DNA of 64,000 bases, taken from NCBI GenBank assembly GCA_963838375.1, contig CAWIQY010000015.1, positions 620,001 to 684,000 on the forward strand, written 5' to 3'. Both the position numbers and the translations under genes were made by a program. Below the pieces are notes generated by a model that made no database searches, had not been told where the DNA came from, and was given only the letters and a program-made list of their open reading frames with translations. This document shows, in pieces, positions 26,250-33,708 of this stretch. Each line of letters begins with the position of its first letter. Within the stretch, counting starts at the first letter, position 1. This DNA comes from DVED01 sp963838375 (lineage in GTDB: Bacteria > Cyanobacteriota > Cyanobacteriia > Cyanobacteriales > Geitlerinemataceae).

Positions 26250-27301
26250 CCGCCAGTGGCTAATGCTTTATGAGCTTCCAGAATCATCCGTTCGGTTTCT
26301 TCCCAACTCAAACATTTATCTGTGACCGAAACCCCGTATTTCAACTCCTTCAAATTGCTAGGAATGGGTTGATTTCCTTCGGATAAGTGCGATTCTAACA
26401 TCATCCCGACGATCGAAGTATTTCCCTTACCAATTTGCTCGATCGTATCGGCTAATACTGCGCCTTGACGTCTGTGGTCTTTATTGGAATTTCCGTGACT
26501 GCAATCGACGACAATCCGAGGCGGTAAATCTTCTGAAATCAGGAGTTGTTCGACCGTTTTGACGCTATCGACATCGTAGTTCGACTTGCCGCCGCCACCG
26601 CGTAAAATCACATGAGCGTAGGGATTTCCCGTTGTCGTAAAAATACTCACCTGTCCCATGGCGTTGATGCCGAGAAAATTGTGAGGTTCTCGGGCGGCTT
26701 TCATGGCATTAATCGCCACATCGATACTGCCGTTTGTGCCATTTTTCAAACCGACTGGCATCGATAGTCCACTGGCAATTTCCCGGTGGGTTTGAGACTC
26801 GATCGTGCGGGCGCCGATCGCCGACCAAGCAATCAATTCACTGATATACTGAGGGACGATCGGATCGAGCGCTTCGGTTGCGGTTGGCAATCCTAATTCC
26901 GTCACTTGCAGCAATATTTTGCGCGCCAGTAATAAGCCTTTTTCGATGTTGAACGAATCGTCCATGTCCGGATCGTTGATCAACCCTTTCCAGCCTACAG
27001 TGGTTCGGGGTTTCTCAAAATATACCCGCATGACGAGTAACAGCCGATCGTTAACTTTTGTGGCTAATTCTTTTAACCGTTCGGCATATTCCATTGCTGC
27101 CTGTAAATCGTGAATCGAACAAGGTCCGACGACGATAAACTTGCGCGAATCCGTTCCATTGAGGATATTTTCGATTTGTTTTCGGAAGTCGCGAACGGTG
27201 GCTTCTGCCTCGTGGCTCAGCGGTAACTTGGTTTTGATTTCTTCAGGTGTTAACAGAACTTGGGATCGCTGAATATGGGTGTCAAAGATCTTCTCGTGCA
27301 T
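26246..27301 (-). CDS. aroF: 3-deoxy-7-phosphoheptulonate (DAHP) synthase, AroF/G/H type
   Basis: 351 residues, type I-alpha DAHP synthase, joining phosphoenolpyruvate and erythrose 4-phosphate in the first step of the shikimate pathway. Signature blocks are FIVVGPCSIHD, VMRVYFEKPRTTVGWKGLIND (PEP and metal contacts), ARTIESQTHREIASGLSMPVG, GLKNGTNGSIDVAINAM, HVILRGGGGKSNYD, VVDCSHGNSNKDH and GVSVTDKCLSWEET. All residues for the metal site (Cys, His, Glu, Asp) are visible. Regulation by an aromatic amino acid is usual in this class, but the effector cannot be told. ATG at 27301. The symbol could equally be aroG or aroH. Confidence 0.93.
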   Translation of the reverse strand: MHEKIFDTHIQRSQVLLTPEEIKTKLPLSHEAEATVRDFRKQIENILNGTDSRKFIVVGPCSIHDLQAAMEYAERLKELATKVNDRLLLVMRVYFEKPRTTVGWKGLINDPDMDDSFNIEKGLLLARKILLQVTELGLPTATEALDPIVPQYISELIAWSAIGARTIESQTHREIASGLSMPVGLKNGTNGSIDVAINAMKAAREPHNFLGINAMGQVSIFTTTGNPYAHVILRGGGGKSNYDVDSVKTVEQLLISEDLPPRIVVDCSHGNSNKDHRRQGAVLADTIEQIGKGNTSIVGMMLESHLSEGNQPIPSNLKELKYGVSVTDKCLSWEETERMILEAHKALATGG

Positions 27302-27707
27302 GATTCAAAGATGGCAGTAGGTTCAAGAGTGAAGATGGGATTGGCTAGATCTGTGGGGAAATGCGCAGCGGCGCAGGGAGCGATCGGCGAGGGAAACTAG
27401 CCCATTGTAGCAAAACCCTATGGACACCCACTTCGATAACGATCGTTTTGTCAGACGGACTAACTTCAATGCCTAGTATTGCTAGAACGTTTCATTCTGG
27501 GAGAGTCATCAGGACTCCCCTCGCTCCCAGACGGGCGATCCCGGCTTCCCCTCTCAAAAAGATCTCTCAAATTTAGGCATCGGATGGCTGTAGCGTTAAG
27601 CTTCATTGCGAAACGTTCTACTCGAACTCCAAAATCTGGTAACTTTTGTAACCAGAGAGAAGCGCGGTTTGACCGCTCGTTGTGAACAACACCCTGAGAA
27701 CAAAGCG
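27302..27707. other. Intergenic stretch with no supported gene
   Basis: 406 bp upstream of DAHP synthase and of the small gene at 27708. Short open frames lack protein character. TGGTAACTTTTGTAACCA at about 27639-27656 is a small inverted repeat of unknown meaning. Confidence 0.45.
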
Positions 27708-27929
27708 ATGAATCATCAAGTCAATCTTCAATATCCAGCTTGCGCGGTTCGGGAAGATATTAGCGATTATGTAGCTCACCTCCAACTCCACATGACGTTA
27801 CAAGCTCGCAATTTGGTCCCTGCCCTCAAACCCACCGGAGATCGACGCGAACAGTTGTTGCACGAAACTCAAGCCGAACTCGAAAAACAAGTCTCTCGAC
27901 AAGCCCTGCTCAATTGGGTCTCGCATTAA
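27708..27929 (+). CDS. Small hypothetical protein
   Basis: 73 residues from the ATG at 27708 (MNHQVNLQYPACAVREDIS). The frame is open to 27606 but without protein character before this ATG. Soluble, helical, with the charged C-terminal half DRREQLLHETQAELEKQVSRQALLNWVSH. No signal peptide and no family recognised. A strong hairpin follows 13 bp after the stop, which supports a real transcript end here. Function unknown. Confidence 0.6.
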   Translation: MNHQVNLQYPACAVREDISDYVAHLQLHMTLQARNLVPALKPTGDRREQLLHETQAELEKQVSRQALLNWVSH

Positions 27930-27941
27930 CCTAAAAATCAA

Positions 27942-27977
27942 GGATATCTTCCCCGGATGAATCCAGGGAAGATATCC
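27942..27977 (+). terminator. Strong hairpin after the small gene, probable terminator
   Basis: GGATATCTTCCC and GGGAAGATATCC form a perfect 12-bp stem around an inner GGA-TGAA-TCC mini-stem. It is followed by CAAAA rather than a T tract, so termination on the plus strand is inferred from the stem and its place. Confidence 0.6.
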
Positions 27978-28092
27978 CAAAAGCTGCCAACCCTAATTTA
28001 AATTGGGGGGCGGGCAAAGATCGAGGCGGGAATTGCGATCGCGCTCGGGTTAGTGCTATCCTGAGAAGCCAACGGTTTGACCGAGGGGCTTT

Positions 28093-29859
28093 ATGGAAAC
28101 GCTAGAAAAATCATCTTCCTTAGAGACGTTAGAGAAGCGCTTGTACCAGTGCTTCTCAGACCAGTTTCCCTCTGCCAATTCTTTGAGGATTGAATGTGTT
28201 CTCGAAGACGAAAAATTGAAAGTGTGGGTCTGGCACGAACCGACGGCTTTCTTGGAAGAGCAAAGCGCATTTGCTGCCGTAGAAAAAACGATCGCCGACA
28301 TCAATCCGCCGTTGAGTTCTCAGGTGCGGTTATACCTGAAAAGAGAGGGGCAAACACAGCCTTACGCGGTTCGAGCTTTCAAAATCTCTTCCACGGGTGC
28401 GACGCCGCCGCCACCCCTGCCAAAAGTTTCTCCAACCCCTAAAGCTGCCTCGAAAATTCCGGCGTCGGATATCCCAGAATTTTTGGAAAAAGCGCGACAA
28501 AAGAAGCCGAAAAAAGTTTCCGTCCGGGACGATCGAAAAACAAGTGCGCGTTCTTTCGAGGATCTCCGTCAGTGGTTGCCTTTGGGCATTGCGGGGATGA
28601 CGGCTAGTTCGATTCTGCTGGTGGGTTTCGGGTATGCACTCACTCGTCCTTGCGTCCTGGGAGATTGCCCCCAGATTGCCCGTTCTGAGGAACTCAGCCA
28701 GAATGCGATCCAAAATCTGGACGCGCAACGATCGACTTCTGCACTGCTTGCCGCTCAACAAAAACTCGACGAAGCCGAAAAACTGCTCCAGAAGATCCCA
28801 CCCTGGTCGATTCATCATAAAACGGCGCGGGAGTTACTGGCAATGAATCGCGATCGATCCATTGCACTGGACAAAACTTCGCAGGCGTTGTCTCATGCCA
28901 CCTTGGCGGGGCAAAAAAGCCAAAATCCGCCCCATCGTCCCCAAGTTTGGCAAGAAGTTAGCAGTTTGTGGCAAAAAGCGATCGCCGATTTGGAACAAAT
29001 TCCCGAAAGTAGCCTGACTTACGGATTTGCCCGACAGAAAATATCAGAATACCAAGCTAACTTAGAAGTTATCGAGAAACGACTGAGTTTGGAAGAAACG
29101 GCACAAGCTCAATTGGAAACGGCGAGATCCGCAGCAGAAGCGGCTCAATCCCGTCAAGCCCTGGCACGAGATGTGGAAGCATGGCAACTCGCCCATGCCA
29201 GTTGGAAAACCACCCTGTACGCCCTGCGTCGGGTTCCCAAAGGCACGCAAGCGGCTCAGAATGCGGAAAAACTCTATACTGCCTACGAGCCCCAAATTAT
29301 CGCCGCGCGCGATCGGTATACGGAAGAACAAATTGCGGCGAACTTTTATAACCAAGCCTTGACATTTGGCGATCGAGCTCAATTGTCCCAAAATGAGAGT
29401 GAGTGGATTCCAGCCATTACTCAATGGCAGCAGGGACTCGCTCACGCCCAACAAGTGTCTCCGCAAACATCATCCTCCGAGTCAGCACAAGTCTTGATTT
29501 CGTCTTATACAAAATCTCTAGAAGAAGCCGTTAAAAGTCAGCAGCGGCAAGGACGGATGGAACGAGCTAACTTAGAATTGGCTACGATTTGTGCGGCAAC
29601 GCCCCCAATTTGCGAATATGGGGTCGATCGCAAGAAGATTGTGGTGAAGATTCTTCCTGCCTATATCGACTACATTCGCGATCTGACCCAAACCTCGAGC
29701 AAAACTGAAGACAAGAAAACCCAAACTTCGATCGAAGAACACAAGCAAGCGTTAATCGATAGCTTTAAAGCCATTAGCGATCGCGCTCAACTTCCCATCG
29801 AATTGTATCAAAAATCGGACGGCAGTGCGATCGGATCGTATCAGCCGCAGAGTAAGTAA
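28093..29859 (+). CDS. Hypothetical membrane-anchored protein with long helical C-terminal domain
   Basis: 588 residues. A cytoplasmic N-terminal domain (about 1-95, LYQCFSDQFPSANSLRIECVLE..., alpha/beta) is followed by a Pro/Lys-rich linker (about 105-155), one membrane helix (about 162-185, LGIAGMTASSILLVGFGYAL) and a long helical, TPR- or coiled-coil-like region (190-500) with repeats such as ALLAAQQKLDEAEKLLQKIP and LWQKAIADLEQIP. Both of the latter follow an 'xxW..A...L..IP' pattern that recurs three to four times. The C-terminal domain (505-570) has two Cys in ATICAATPPICEYG. I recognise it only as a cyanobacterial conserved type. The repeated IP-ending helical pairs suggest a protein-interaction scaffold in the periplasm. 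Function unknown. Confidence 0.75.
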   Translation: METLEKSSSLETLEKRLYQCFSDQFPSANSLRIECVLEDEKLKVWVWHEPTAFLEEQSAFAAVEKTIADINPPLSSQVRLYLKREGQTQPYAVRAFKISSTGATPPPPLPKVSPTPKAASKIPASDIPEFLEKARQKKPKKVSVRDDRKTSARSFEDLRQWLPLGIAGMTASSILLVGFGYALTRPCVLGDCPQIARSEELSQNAIQNLDAQRSTSALLAAQQKLDEAEKLLQKIPPWSIHHKTARELLAMNRDRSIALDKTSQALSHATLAGQKSQNPPHRPQVWQEVSSLWQKAIADLEQIPESSLTYGFARQKISEYQANLEVIEKRLSLEETAQAQLETARSAAEAAQSRQALARDVEAWQLAHASWKTTLYALRRVPKGTQAAQNAEKLYTAYEPQIIAARDRYTEEQIAANFYNQALTFGDRAQLSQNESEWIPAITQWQQGLAHAQQVSPQTSSSESAQVLISSYTKSLEEAVKSQQRQGRMERANLELATICAATPPICEYGVDRKKIVVKILPAYIDYIRDLTQTSSKTEDKKTQTSIEEHKQALIDSFKAISDRAQLPIELYQKSDGSAIGSYQPQSK

Positions 29860-29860
29860 T

Positions 29861-29905
29861 ACTTAATAAGTAATAAGTAATAAGTAATAAGTGATAAGTA
29901 ATAAA
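29861..29905. repeat. STRR heptamer array, reverse orientation (GTAATAA)n
   Basis: About six copies of GTAATAA (reverse complement of TTATTAC) fill the gap between the hypothetical gene and the convergent peptide-binding protein gene. Here the heptamer sits at 3' ends of genes, not before a start. Confidence 0.9.
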
Positions 29906-29928
29906 TTCAGGAAAATCTTCCCGCGCTT

Positions 29929-31659
29929 TTAGGGTTGAGTTGGAGTTCCCTTTTTCCACTGGGCAATATTCCAAGTTTTCCGATCCCAAGGTGTGACATC
30001 CAAACCCGTCAATTGGTTGCTGGTTGCCATGACATCGGCGCGATGAACGATCGGCATAACCGCAATATCCTTGACTAATAAATCGTTCATCTGGATGAAT
30101 AATTGGGTGCGTTTTTGGGGATCGAGTTCTCCTGCGGCTTGTTGCCAAAGTGCATCGTATTGGGGATTGCAGTAACGAGAATAGTTGGTTCCCGACCAGT
30201 TATTTTCCGGGGTTGCTCTTTCTTTACACGTATAAATTTTCATGTAAATTTGTGGATCGGGGCTGACATTTCCCGTGGTAAACATTTGCAAATCTGCATA
30301 AAAACGCGCGATCGTATCGGTATTTCCGGGTTCGCTGGAAAACATAATACTCGGGTCGATACTTTTGAGTTCAACGCCAACCCCGAGTTGTTTCAGAGAT
30401 TGACCGACGAGTTCTTGAGTTTTTTGTCGTGCGGGGTTGACAGAAGATTGGAATAGCACTTTCATTTCTACGCCATTTTTATCCCGAATGCCGTTGTTAT
30501 TCGTATCTTTCCATCCCGCTTCATCTAAGAGTTTTGCCGCTTCTTCGAGATCGAATTGGGCGCTAGTGTTGGGAGAGTTATACGGTTCGGGAGACAGTAA
30601 CAGGTTGGCAACAGCTTTCCCTGTTTTGCCGTAAAGCTGAGTGGCGATACTTTCTCGATCGATCGCCAAATTAAACGCCTGGCGCACTTTTCCGTCCGTT
30701 AAAAACGGATGGGGAAATTCTAGCACCGATCGATCGCCTTTGGCATTGGCTTGATTGGGGTCAGTTTGGTTCAACAAAATTCGTTCCGACAACGGACCAA
30801 AACTGGCAACGACTTGACCCTTTCCCCCGGCTTCCAGTTGTGCCAAAACCTGGGGTTCGACTTGCAAGTTCTCCGCAAAATCCGCTTCCCCGGTTTGCAA
30901 CACTGCCCGGGCTGCCGAGGTGGCATCGCCGCCGCCTTTGAGTTCCACCCGTGTAAAGCCCAGTTGGTCTGCTTCTCGGTACTCGGGATTGGCTTCGTAA
31001 ACCACCACATCCCCGGGCTTAAACTCCACCACCCGATAAGGACCGGTTCCCACTGCCTGCAAATTTGCCGGGGCAGACCGCGAATTTGCCCCTTTGTAGG
31101 CAGCAAACTGATGTTTGGGTAGAATCGACCCCTCAGACCCCACAAAGGGCAGCGTCCAGGAGGGGTTGGGTTCTTTGAAGGTCACTTTTACGGTAGTATT
31201 GTCCAGGGCTTCCACGCGATCGATCGCTTCGTAAACGCCGGCATTGACAGATGCCACTTGAGTATCGATGACAAACTCGTAGGTGAACACCACATCTTGG
31301 GCGGTAAAGGGTTGACCATCGGACCATTTGACGCCCGGTTTGAGTTTCCACGTCACCGATTTTCCATCTGCTGCCAATCCGCCGTTTTCTTTGCTGGGAA
31401 TTTCTGTTGCCAAGATGGGAACCAATTTCCCTTCTTTATCAAAACTGGCAAGGGGTTCTAAGGTAATTCGACTGGCTTCGGAATCTTTGAACCCGGTGGA
31501 GAGATGCGGGTTGAGAATAGTTGGGGCTTGCCAGTACAGTAATTTGAGGACATCGGAACTGCTGCTGGCTGGGGTTGTCGCGGTTTGGGGGTTACAACCG
31601 GAAGCTAGGGATGTGGCTGCGAGGGTTAGCAGCAGCGGGAAAATCCGATTAGGGGTCAT
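29929..31659 (-). CDS. Peptide/nickel-type ABC transporter substrate-binding lipoprotein (SBP family 5)
   Basis: 576 residues. Lipoprotein signal with lipobox LASGC (Cys22), hence a membrane-anchored periplasmic binding protein. Family 5 blocks are LLYWQAPTILNPHLSTGF, WKLKPGVKWSDGQPFTAQDVVFTYEF, GTGPYRVVEFKPGDVVVYEANPEY, RQAFNLAIDRESIATQLYG and EEAAKLLDEAGWKDTNNNG, as in DppA/OppA. The ligand is probably an oligopeptide. No permease or ATPase genes are adjacent, as often in cyanobacteria where the parts are dispersed. The last residues (KKGTPTQP) are followed by the STRR array. Upstream are another STRR and a palindromic repeat, so the promoter must lie among repeats. Confidence 0.92.
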   Translation of the reverse strand: MTPNRIFPLLLTLAATSLASGCNPQTATTPASSSSDVLKLLYWQAPTILNPHLSTGFKDSEASRITLEPLASFDKEGKLVPILATEIPSKENGGLAADGKSVTWKLKPGVKWSDGQPFTAQDVVFTYEFVIDTQVASVNAGVYEAIDRVEALDNTTVKVTFKEPNPSWTLPFVGSEGSILPKHQFAAYKGANSRSAPANLQAVGTGPYRVVEFKPGDVVVYEANPEYREADQLGFTRVELKGGGDATSAARAVLQTGEADFAENLQVEPQVLAQLEAGGKGQVVASFGPLSERILLNQTDPNQANAKGDRSVLEFPHPFLTDGKVRQAFNLAIDRESIATQLYGKTGKAVANLLLSPEPYNSPNTSAQFDLEEAAKLLDEAGWKDTNNNGIRDKNGVEMKVLFQSSVNPARQKTQELVGQSLKQLGVGVELKSIDPSIMFSSEPGNTDTIARFYADLQMFTTGNVSPDPQIYMKIYTCKERATPENNWSGTNYSRYCNPQYDALWQQAAGELDPQKRTQLFIQMNDLLVKDIAVMPIVHRADVMATSNQLTGLDVTPWDRKTWNIAQWKKGTPTQP

Positions 31660-31688
31660 TGGTTAATGGTTAGTTGTTAGTTGTCGCA

Positions 31689-31755
31689 GGGGCGAAGCAT
31701 TCGGGCAACAGATTATCGCTTTACCCAAGAATCATGCCCCCGAATGCTTCGCCCG
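31689..31755. repeat. GGGGCGAAGCATT-family repeat with long inverted ends
   Basis: AGGGGCGAAGCATTCGGG at 31691 and CCCGAATGCTTCGCCC ending at about 31754 are inverted ends. The interior (GCAACAGATTATCGCTTTACCC) relates to the 871, 1791 and 5921 copies. It is flanked on both sides by GTTAGTT heptamers. Confidence 0.8.
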
Positions 31756-31759
31756 TACC

Positions 31760-31790
31760 GTTGTTAGTTGTTAGTTGTTAGTTGTTAATT
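31760..31790. repeat. STRR heptamer array (GTTAGTT)n
   Basis: Four copies of TTGTTAG/GTTAGTT, plus further units at 31667-31685 on the other side of the palindromic repeat. It looks as if the repeat was inserted into a GTTAGTT array. Confidence 0.85.
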
Positions 31791-31860
31791 ATCGGTAAAA
31801 GATTGTAGCATTTTGGGGTTCCCGAAGCGATCGTCGAACGGGGGGTAGGAATTGACTGAA

Positions 31861-31908
31861 CCCACGCAGGTGGGTTTCGATCCTGTCGTCGCGATTTTAA
31901 CCGCCACC
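31861..31908. repeat. Interspersed CCCACG..GGTGGGTTTCGATC repeat, copy B
   Basis: CCCACGCAGGTGGGTTTCGA then TCCTGTCGTCGCGATTTTAA and CCGCCACC. It is the reverse complement of 57095-57148 with few changes, and shares its left half with 10158-10177. A partial relative (GGGCGGTTCAAACCGCAACC) is at 36437-36462. Confidence 0.75.
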
Positions 31909-31980
31909 TAAATCTAAATTTGAGAGACAGCTTCATGGAATTCACATCTACAGGATCGACACCACCCATTACGTTTGGCG

Positions 31981-32778
31981 TTAACGTTGTCCTGCGGTTT
32001 TAATATTCGGTGAGTTCGGCATGGTCATCTGGACAATCCGATCGAGTAGCCAGGGAGCCCAGCGCTGACACCAGACGGCGGCATGACTTTGCCATCCTAC
32101 CAAAATTTCCGGTGAGTCTTTGCCCAGTCCGCAAACTAAGGCTTGTGCGACTTGTTGGGGAGTCATGGAACTGACGCCACGAAAGAGTTGGAAGTCTCGC
32201 ACCATATCGGTTTCGGTGAGGGATGGCAGCAGCGCCAGGACGCGGATATTGTCTTTGGCAAGTTCCCCGCGTAAGGCTTGGGTAAAGCCGAGAATGGCGA
32301 ACTTTGTTGCTGAATAAGTTGCCATGGTGGGGGCGGCAATTTTTCCCATCAAGCTGGAAACATTGACGATCGTTCCTTGTTTTTGGGTGACCATTCGCCG
32401 CGCCACCAAGCGAGTGATGGTATACATTCCCACTAAGTTGAGAGATAGCTCTTCTTGAACTTGAGGCAGTTTGGATTTCAAAAAAGAAGTTTGGTGGGCG
32501 ATTCCGGCACAATTGACTAATAGGTGAATCGGACCGTAATCGCGCCAAGCTCTAGCGATCGCTCCGTTGACTTCTAGCGGTTGTGTTAAGTCGATCGCCA
32601 GCACTACAGATTGGGCGCCTAAAGCCTCAACTTCTCGGGCCACTTCAGCCAGTCGATCGGCATTGCGTGCCACGAGTAACAGCCGTTTGATACCGTTTCT
32701 TGCCAATTCTAGAGCGATCGATCGTCCGATGCCACGGGAAGCCCCTGTCACCAGGGCGACTTTACCTTGAATATTCAT
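31981..32778 (-). CDS. Short-chain dehydrogenase/reductase (SDR) family oxidoreductase
   Basis: 265 residues from the ATG at 32778, which has GGAGGG eight bases upstream; a longer start at 32793 has no such site. Classical SDR: KVALVTGASRGIGRS (cofactor loop, about 7-20), LLVNCAGIAH, catalytic Ser in IVNVSSLMGK, and YSATK (Tyr and Lys of the active site, about 155-159). The Arg in VARNADR suggests NADP(H) preference. The C-terminal region (about 215-250) with WQRWAPWLLDRIVQM is hydrophobic and may touch a membrane or a lipid substrate, as in the DltE/3-ketoacyl or retinol-like SDRs. Substrate unknown. Confidence 0.88.
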   Translation of the reverse strand: MNIQGKVALVTGASRGIGRSIALELARNGIKRLLLVARNADRLAEVAREVEALGAQSVVLAIDLTQPLEVNGAIARAWRDYGPIHLLVNCAGIAHQTSFLKSKLPQVQEELSLNLVGMYTITRLVARRMVTQKQGTIVNVSSLMGKIAAPTMATYSATKFAILGFTQALRGELAKDNIRVLALLPSLTETDMVRDFQLFRGVSSMTPQQVAQALVCGLGKDSPEILVGWQSHAAVWCQRWAPWLLDRIVQMTMPNSPNIKTAGQR

Positions 32779-32793
32779 AGAGAAACCCTCCAA

Positions 32794-33200
32794 TATTGCA
32801 GTCTGACTGCGTGCTTTTAAATTGCCGACAAATACAATTCAAGGGAATTGATTCTGGGCACGCAGTTAGAACAATGATGATTTTTGAGCAAAGATGAATG
32901 AAACTCAATCTGGATGACAGATGGTCTTTCTGTGAGACTTGTCTAGACGGAAAAATTGTAGAGAACTAACAGCCATTGAGCGCGTTTAAAACGCCGATTG
33001 CGATTCCGGTGTACGGACAGTATAGATATAGCTCATCGGTCTTATTTCTCCTCAGTTTGAGCTTCGATCCGGTTTGCATTACGCACAGCATAACAATAAA
33101 ATCAACCACTTGCAATAATTTTTAATTAGTTTTACTTTACATTTATTTACAAATTAGCGTTATGTTTTTAATGAAACCCAAAACAATGCGATTTATAAAC
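32794..33200. other. AT-rich intergenic stretch
   Basis: About 400 bp upstream of the SDR gene. Notably AT-rich at 33060-33180 compared with the surroundings. No gene, repeat or clear operator seen. Confidence 0.45.
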
Positions 33201-33425
33201 CTATAAAGCCTTACCTAGAGAACATTCTGGCTTCTCATAACAATGAGAGATAAGCGGCTGTGGTTTTTCTGAAATTGTGGCTAAAAGAGGCGTATATTCT
33301 ACTTTGTCGATGTTTTGTAACCGATCGTCGTTGAATTTGAGCTGTAATCGGTATTTGACAAGTTCTGCTAGAGAAGAAGCTTTTGCACGGGAAACTTCAC
33401 GTTGGAAACGTAATGTCTTGCGCAC
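33201..33425 (-). CDS. Small hypothetical protein, doubtful
   Basis: 74 residues from a GTG at 33425: VRKTLRFQREVSRAKASSLAELV..., basic at the N-terminus, no membrane segment. The amino acid composition looks protein-like (SLAELVKYRLQLKFNDDRLQ is a plausible helix), but no family is recognised and there is no Shine-Dalgarno sequence. The frame continues open upstream across a GGGGCGGAGCATCGCGG-type dispersed sequence, so the true start is uncertain. A palindrome resembling a Fur box lies about 155 bp upstream (33581-33610). Could be a remnant of a longer gene. Confidence 0.35.
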   Translation of the reverse strand: MRKTLRFQREVSRAKASSLAELVKYRLQLKFNDDRLQNIDKVEYTPLLATISEKPQPLISHCYEKPECSLGKAL

Positions 33426-33580
33426 AAAGCAGAGGATATTTTTCTCACCGAGGATCTGTAGGGGCGGAGCATCGCGGAGGGAATCTCCCTGTGCTGTGGT
33501 TGCTGCTACAGATGAATCGATCGACTCAGCGGAAAAATTGGTGTCGAGACATCAACTTTTGGTTGCACATCCCTAAAATA

Positions 33581-33610
33581 TTGAGAATGTTCTCAATTAA
33601 GTTGAGAATA
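33581..33610. promoter_or_regulatory. TTGAGAA-type palindrome with a third half-site, Fur-box-like
   Basis: TTGAGAATGTTCTCAA is a palindrome of TTGAGAA half-sites 2 bp apart, followed 5 bp later by a third TTGAGAATAA in direct orientation. The spacing and sequence resemble iron-responsive Fur sites (TGAGAAT-type hexamers). It lies between the end of the second CHAT gene and the small minus-strand frame at 33425, whose promoter it could control. Pattern only. Confidence 0.4.
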
Positions 33611-33708
33611 AAGTCATTTAAGTAACGAGTTTACAAGGTTCACGCGATGTGCTATTCTTAGATAAATAGCGTAGCTTTAAATAGTTACTGTACGAAAATC
33701 ATCGACTA

